A stretch of DNA of 64,000 nt from Dactylonectria macrodidyma (taxonomy: Eukaryota; Ascomycota; Sordariomycetes; Hypocreales; Nectriaceae). Under the pieces are notes generated by a model. That model was given only the letters and a program-made list of their open reading frames with translations, was not told the origin of the DNA and made no database searches. The stretch spans positions 6,820,001 through 6,884,000 of the forward strand of contig JAGMUV010000001.1 of assembly GCA_020744425.1 (NCBI GenBank). Reading direction: 5' to 3'. Shown here piece after piece: positions 58,445-64,000 of this stretch (position 1 is its first letter; each line of letters opens with the position of its first letter). A program made the translations under genes and the position numbers.

Positions 58445-60108
58445 ATGTCTTCTATCAACACTCCTCAACGAGAAATCGACGATGCGTACGCCACTCTCTT
58501 CTCCACCTTTGCCTCAGGACGCACAAAGGACCTTGCTTGGCGCAGATGGCAGCTGAAGCAGCTGTGGTGGATGATAGAGGACAACGAGGATCAGATAGTT
58601 GAGGCTCTGCATAAAGACCTCAATCGCCATATCTTCGAGAGCACTGCCACAGATGTCTACGGCATCAAAACCGACATTCTTGACTTCTTGAAACACATGG
58701 ACGAGTGGACGTCTACCACCAAGATCGATGCCGGAATTATTTTCAAGCATTTTGGCGGAGCGCGTCTTCGTAAGGATCCTCTGGGTGTGGCTCTGATTAT
58801 CGGTGCTTGGAATTTCCCGTTTGTGTTAATGCTTCAGCCCGTCATCGCCGCCGTCGCATCGGGTCAGTTATTTCCGTCTTCTTTTCGTCAGACTTCGGAA
58901 ATACCTTGACCGAAACAAGTCGCTGATTGAACCACCTTCTAGGTTGCTGTGTCATGATGAAGCCTTCGGAGCTTGCAGTCCACTCAGAGCGTCTGCTTTA
59001 CGAACTCGTCCCAAAGTATCTCGACCCGCTCGCAATTCGCGTTGCCTGCGGCGGACCATCCGAAACGACTTATATCCTGGAAAAGCGTTTCAATCACATT
59101 TTCTTCACTGGTTCCAGCAAGATCGCACGCTTCGTCGCCGCTGCAGCGGCGAAGCACCTCACTCCGACTGTCCTAGAGCTCGGAGGACAAGGCCCTTGCA
59201 TTGTGACCAAGACGGCAGACATTGAACTTGCAGCCCGGAGAATCACCAACGCAAAGTTTACTAATGCCGGACAAATCTGTCTCAGCGTGAACCACGTCTT
59301 TGCGGAGCCCGAGATTGTGGACCAACTCATTGAGAGACTGTCGTACTGGAACGACCAGTATCTTAGCAACGGCAGCGACCAAATGTGTCGCATCATCAAC
59401 GGGCGCAACTTTGACCGGCTTGTCGGTTTTCTGGAGAAAACAAATGGCCAGATTGTATATGGTGGCAAGTGGAAAAGATCAGATCGATTCATCCACCCAA
59501 CCATTGTCAAGGGAGTGGCGTTGGATGATGCATTGATGTCAGAGGAGCTTTTTGGGCCCATTCTTCCCATCATCACTTCTACTTTAGAGGATGCCATAAA
59601 CACCATCCAAGGCATGCCAGAGCCTCTCGCCATTTACCTCTTTTCCAAGGATAAAGCTGTGCATGAGGAGGTTCTAGACCGAACCCTCTCTGGAGGTGTG
59701 ACAATCAACAGCGTACTCTTCCACGCGAGTTTGCACGGCGCACCTTTTGGAGGCGTTGGCGAGTCAGGATATGGCGCCTATCATGGGAAACACGGCATTG
59801 ACTGCTTTACACATGCACGAGCAGTCGTCGCTCCGCCGTCTTGGTTCGACTTGTTGACAAACTTCATGTACGCCCCTTACACCCCAAAGAGTCTCAAGTA
59901 CGTCAGGGTGAGGAATACTCTCGGTTTCAAGCGCGGGGAAACCTTGGAAGATCAGAGAAGGTCTGCCCGCGGTATAAAAAATTACTTGACCTTGTCAACA
60001 GTGACATTTGTCGCTGCCTTCACAGTTTGGGCAAGGTACAGCGGCGTGGAACTAGCTACTTTCACCAACAATTTGCCGATCAAGGCCACAGGACAGTTGA
60101 ACAGTTGA
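58445..60108 (+). CDS. Fatty aldehyde dehydrogenase (ALDH3/HFD type), membrane-tailed
   Basis: NAD(P)-dependent oxidation of medium or long-chain aldehydes to acids. Exons 58445-58862 and 58943-60108 sum to 528 codons (527 aa). The class 3 signature is clear: DLNRHIFESTATDVYG near the start, the cofactor site GAWNFPF and KPSELAVHSERLL, HIFFTGSSKIARFV, the general-base Glu in LELGGQGP, and the nucleophile Cys in GQICLSVNHV. EELFGPILPI and GGVTINSVLFH complete it. The last 60 residues include a hydrophobic segment (YLTLSTVTFVAAFTVWA), a tail anchor as in fungal HfdB and mammalian ALDH3A2, placing it on ER or lipid-body membranes. It stands 545 bp upstream of a UDP-glycosyltransferase on the same strand. 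Confidence 0.93.
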
Positions 60109-60653
60109 CTAGTAGACTGAGTAAAGTATTTGAAATAACTAGCAAAGATTGCGGTCCATCTAGAGCACTGGTGTTTCTTTGCTTATCTCTGTAGCATTTC
60201 GTGTGCTACTCGTGACGGCGAGGCATTTGCATAAAGTATTGCTAGAGACACGAAGAAATTTTGCTAAGAGCGCAACCAAAGTCACCTACAGCCAACACCT
60301 TGAGCCACCAAGTGGAACAAACAACTCGAGATGCGAGGCCGGCGAATTCCGAAAGGTGTTAGGATAGCCGAAAAGCGGGATTGCAGGGACTCAATTGCTG
60401 TTTTGTCTTCTGTTGGATTATGTATCGGATTAATCCTAGCTATAGCAATAAGCGGGCACCTGAACTTTTAGCGTAGCTGGTGAATCCATCATCTTCTAAT
60501 CCTCTTCGCAGTTTTAAAGCCTAGTGGCAGAGTGGCAGAACACGTAAGCGTAAGCAGAGGAGGAAGCATAGTCAATCGGTCCCTCGCTCAATGCTGACCT
60601 CCCAGCTCCCAGTTTTTCTCAGTTCACACTCTCTTTGTTCAGCCAATTTCAGC
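60109..60653. other. Intergenic, UGT promoter
   Basis: 545 bp between aldehyde dehydrogenase and glycosyltransferase. Short direct repeat GTGGCAGAGTGGCAGAA at about 60523-60540. No gene recognised. Confidence 0.45.
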
Positions 60654-62350
60654 ATGTCAAAACTAAGCCAGCTCGTCGAGATAAGAAATCGGCTTGTACA
60701 CTCTGCCGTGCTGCTTACGGTTGCGGCAGCGCTTGTGGGTTTATGGCCTTCTCTGATGACAAAACCAGCTCCCCAACAAATTCGAGGAAGAAACAATACC
60801 ATTCTATTCGTCACGAGCGATCTCTACGGCCTCGCCAACGTTCACCTTGCCACGGCATATGATCTGCTCAAGTCACATCCAGATGCAGAGGTTCACTACG
60901 CATCTTTCTCCAAGTTCGCGAGCAGAGTCAAGCGCACGTCTTCTCAAGCCCAAAAGGCTGCCCCAGAAGCTTCAGATGTCACATTTCATGCTTTGAATGG
61001 CCGAGCATATGGCGAGGCCTCAGCTTTGACACAAGTGACGGGGAGTGAAATGATGGTGCATCCTCCTGGCCTGGCGTCTGCAGAGGGATTCTGCCGCATC
61101 CTCAAGCTAGGTTTATCACCATGGCCCGCAGATGAATATTACGACATTTACTTGTCGGTTCAGAAAATCATTGAAGAGGTCAACCCTGCCATCGTTGTCT
61201 TGGACATGCTTTTGAATCCGGCGCTTGACGCGACTCGAGATATGCACCATGCTCACGCAATCCTCACGCCCAATGTTCTCACAGGCATTGCACCTGCTGT
61301 ACAACCGAGTTACAAGGTTCTTTGGAAATGGCCCGCGTAAGGTTTCTTCCTTTACTATTGACTAGGTGACGAACACAGCTGATAACTATGCTTACAGGGT
61401 TGCATCCGGATATCCGTTTCCCCTTCCGTGGAGTCTGGTCCCTGCAAACATATACCTGAACTTTCAAACCATCCGATGCGCCCTTTCAAGCATCGACGCT
61501 GGGGGCAAAAGAGCAAACTTGAAGGGCAAGGGAATAGAAAAGCCTCTCGACTTCATGGGGATGTACAGGCCAGACGTCCCGTGGATTACTCAAACGTTAC
61601 CAGGCGCACACTTCCCGTTGGACAACATTCCGTCAAATGTTATCTGTACCGGCCCTATCAACCTTGCCGATGTGGGTGGAGAGCGTGACGAGGGTAGTGA
61701 AATCATCGACTGGATCCAGCGAGCTCCGACCATGATGATCTCTCTTGGTTCTCACTACAAATACACCGATCAGCAAGCTGCCGTGATGTTGGAGGCAATT
61801 CAACTGGTCCTTCGCCAAACTGACATACAAGTCCTATGGAAAGTCGTGTTGCCCGATGCGGTAGACGACAGCTTTTTGCAGAACATTGACGAATCTATTT
61901 CAGACCGCTTCAGGTCTGAGAAGTGGCTTGACGTGGAGCCTCCATCGCTGTTACGGCTGGATACAATGGTAGCTTCAGTTCATCATGGAGGCGCCGGATG
62001 TTTCCACGACGCTCTTTCGTACGTATATCTATAGCGACTATTGACTCAGGCTGACTAAATGACATCACAGAGCTGGTGTGCCACAGGTAATTCTTCCCAT
62101 GTGGGTCGATTTGTACGATTTTGCACAGCTCGTCGAATATCTTGGGATCGGTACTTGGGCATGCCAGGACATAAGCCCTCACTGGTCAGCAGAATGTCTC
62201 GCAGGCGCTTTCTTGAAAGTACTGGAGAAAAGCGATACGAGTACCGCCATGAAGCAAAGAGCAAGGGGGTTTGGAAAGCAGGCACAGCTGCGATCCGGGC
62301 GCGCTGTAGCTGCTGAAGAGGTGGCAAAACTCGCAGCTATGGGATCCTGA
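60654..62350 (+). CDS. UDP-glycosyltransferase family 1
   Basis: Transfers a sugar from a UDP donor to a lipophilic acceptor. Exons 60654-61336, 61398-62018 and 62071-62350 sum to 528 codons (527 aa). A hydrophobic N-terminal segment (HSAVLLTVAAALVGLW, residues 17-32) is a membrane anchor or signal. The donor-binding region starts with MMISLGSHYKYT and has the UGT signature WLDVEPPSLLRLDTMVASVHHGGAGCFHDAL, then AGVPQVILPMWVDLYDFAQLVEYLGIG across intron 2. The signature is slightly unusual, with HHGGAG and DLYDFA rather than THGGxN and DQ. In this family the last acidic residue contacts the sugar. Acceptor unknown; the adjacent fatty aldehyde dehydrogenase and broken acyltransferase suggest a lipid or polyketide acceptor. 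A start at 60591 would add 21 residues. Confidence 0.9.
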
Positions 62351-62471
62351 ATCAACTTAGAGATAGAATTCGATACATCGTAGAGAAAAAGCGAATTGGG
62401 GATGTACTGCTGCTCGCTTTATTGGTAGCGCGCTCTACAAACCCTTAATTCACAATGCTACACCAGAGTCT

Positions 62472-63932
62472 CTATTCTTGAGCATCGATAACAGATGGGT
62501 ATTCTTGCCAAACCGCCCACATCAGTAATTCTTGTACAAAAGTTTTCTGCATCTCTACCAAGTACCTCTGAATATCCTCTGGCTCTTCGAACCCATCGTT
62601 GAAGCTATATACCAATCTGAGTTGGTCCCGAAGGGTGTGCACGAGTATCATGCTCATGCCCATAACGACATCAACGCCGATTGTAATGTCATTGACCTCG
62701 ATTCCAGTGCCATACTCTCGCTGTAAATACCTCTCTGCAATTCCCAAACTACTGACAAAGGCGTCCTTGTATAAGACTGGGTTAGCAAGAAACTCTGGAT
62801 CTTGAACGACATTGTTGATAGAACTTGTGCAACGACTTAGTAATATCCTAGTAGGAAGCAGGCAGAGCGATATCGTGGGGAAGAGGGGAATAGTACGTGG
62901 AAACTGCGTACTTGGTCGAGTTTTTAAGGTTCCGGCAGATGCGAACGAAGGTTGAACTGATTCGTTGTCACGTAATGTGAGAGCTTGGAACTGGGATCCG
63001 CGTGCTTGACCACAGCTGCAACGTACGCGGCATGAACAGCGGCCGTTACACTGATGTCTTTATGCTTGCAAGCCTTGACCACTGCGTCTGTTGTCTCTGC
63101 GGGAAACGCCAGCTCCATGTTTCGACAGTTGCTTGGTGGCCCTTACCTCAGCTTTGATGCAGTGCTAATCCCAGGAAACTGTCTCGCCCAGGTTGTAAAG
63201 GCGTCGGTGTTATTACATTTGGTCTGGTTTTTCCTCGACGAGCCCAGCGCTTCCTCAATGATGGGGGCGAGTCTGGATGGTTCGTCACCAAACTTGATGT
63301 CCTTGATGTGGGAAGCGAGGGCGTTGAAGTCGCTATGCCAAAACATCAACACGCCAGTACCATCAATGGTATGATTATGAGCACGAAAGACGAGCTCCGA
63401 GGACTTAGGGAGGTAGTACAACACCGCTTGCTTGATGGGCTTGACGGACTAGTACAGCTCTTCAGCGTCGGATGCCCAAGAGATGACGAATGTTGATGCC
63501 AGCCATTCTACCAGTGCTTCTGTGTCTAGAACCACGTACACCTTCTTCATGCCTTCCATGCTAGTGGTTATCTGCGGTTGCTCGTAGCAGATTTACTTCC
63601 AGGCATGCTGGAGGGATGGTGCCACGTCTAGGAGATTTAGGTTGATTCGGACCTTGGAGAAAATCGTATAGTGCTCGCAACCACCACAAGCAGCAGCTGA
63701 CATGTTGGCCATGATGGTGAAGTAGCCCTCCAAGTCATCGGTTGAGCGCTCCCAACAGCTGTTCGAAATTTGTATCCAGCTCATCTTGTTGAAGTTTGTT
63801 CAGGGGGAGACGAGAAAACTGGTAGGGTACTGATGCGCTCTTGGAGGGCTGACGAGAGTGCGTTTGTATCTGTAAACGTGATGAAGACGACAAAACCCTG
63901 TAAAGGCTCTTCTCAGACAGAAAAACAATCAT
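62472..63932 (-). pseudogene. HxxxD acyltransferase pseudogene
   Basis: Broken member of the CoA-dependent HxxxD (BAHD/condensation-like) acyltransferase group, which in fungi includes alcohol and sesquiterpenoid O-acetyltransferases. The catalytic motif survives as HNHTIDGTG. One frame runs from about 63784 to 62924 and is broken only by in-frame stops at 63593-63595 (TAA), 63449-63451 (TAG) and 63143-63145 (TAA), each with good conserved context on both sides. Frame changes occur near 63740, 62925 and 62815, and a fourth TAG lies at 62848-62850. The natural end is probably TGA/TAA at 62472. Each stop would be Gln with a single C instead of T. The gene converges on the UGT with 120 bp between them, so the two probably belonged to one pathway. 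Confidence 0.85.
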
Positions 63933-64000
63933 GTGTATTTATGTGCGAGCATTCTAACGAATGATGACTTTCCGGATGTGATAAAGCTTTTCGGAGTATG
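63933..64000. other. Window end
   Basis: 68 bp upstream of the acyltransferase pseudogene. Too short to interpret. Confidence 0.3.

Overview
The window is nuclear DNA of a filamentous ascomycete, most likely a Sordariomycete; a hypocrealean is my guess, not a demonstration. Genes are split by many short introns of about 45 to 110 bp with GT-AG (rarely GC-AG) ends and CTRAC-type branch sites. Families typical of Pezizomycotina are present: a fungal rhodopsin-domain membrane protein, Zn(II)2Cys6 regulators, a LaeA-like methyltransferase, a con-10/KGG stress protein, CYP51, a WSC-GH3 glycosidase and a STAND-associated protein. For nearly every multi-exon gene I rebuilt the exons by hand and checked that they sum to whole codons.

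Layout. 0-2.6 kb: two-domain glyoxalase I (+) and a short-chain dehydrogenase (-). 5.1-9.1 kb: rhodopsin-domain protein (+) and a complete cytochrome P450 (-). 9.7-15.0 kb: divergent pair of a DUF7708-like STAND-associated protein (-) and a large AAA+ ATPase (+). 15.2-24.5 kb: an MFS monocarboxylate-type transporter, a Zn2Cys6 regulator, deoxyribose-phosphate aldolase and a broken GH1 beta-glucosidase, all on the minus strand. The promoters of all four carry the same 9-mer, TTCCGGTGG/CCACCGGAA. I read this as a small catabolic regulon that has lost its glycosidase. 25.2-26.0 kb: remains of an S8 subtilase. 26.3-32 kb: a medium-chain reductase, a conserved fungal protein of unknown function and a secreted beta-helix-like protein. 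32.6-38.6 kb: a second Zn2Cys6 regulator (-), an NmrA/epimerase-like reductase (+) with one single-base frameshift, a two-TM micro-membrane protein and con-10. 38.6-46.9 kb: mostly gene-poor, with a secreted cysteine-containing protein, an AT-rich RIP-like island, diverged direct repeats and a possible solo LTR.

46.9-64 kb is gene-rich again: a WSC-GH3 beta-xylosidase-type enzyme, a LaeA-like methyltransferase, an SRPBCC protein, a complete CYP51 (sterol 14-alpha-demethylase), a MYND zinc-finger protein, a membrane-tailed fatty aldehyde dehydrogenase, a UDP-glycosyltransferase and an HxxxD acyltransferase pseudogene. Four stops in the pseudogene are each one CpA-to-TpA change away from a Gln codon. 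The last three genes could be the remains of a glycolipid-type pathway.

The most interesting signals are the shared 9-mer regulon, the two decayed catalytic genes sitting beside intact partners, the single-base lesion in the NmrA-like gene, and the ALDH/UGT/acyltransferase trio. Family names are from reading the translations by eye; no database search was possible.
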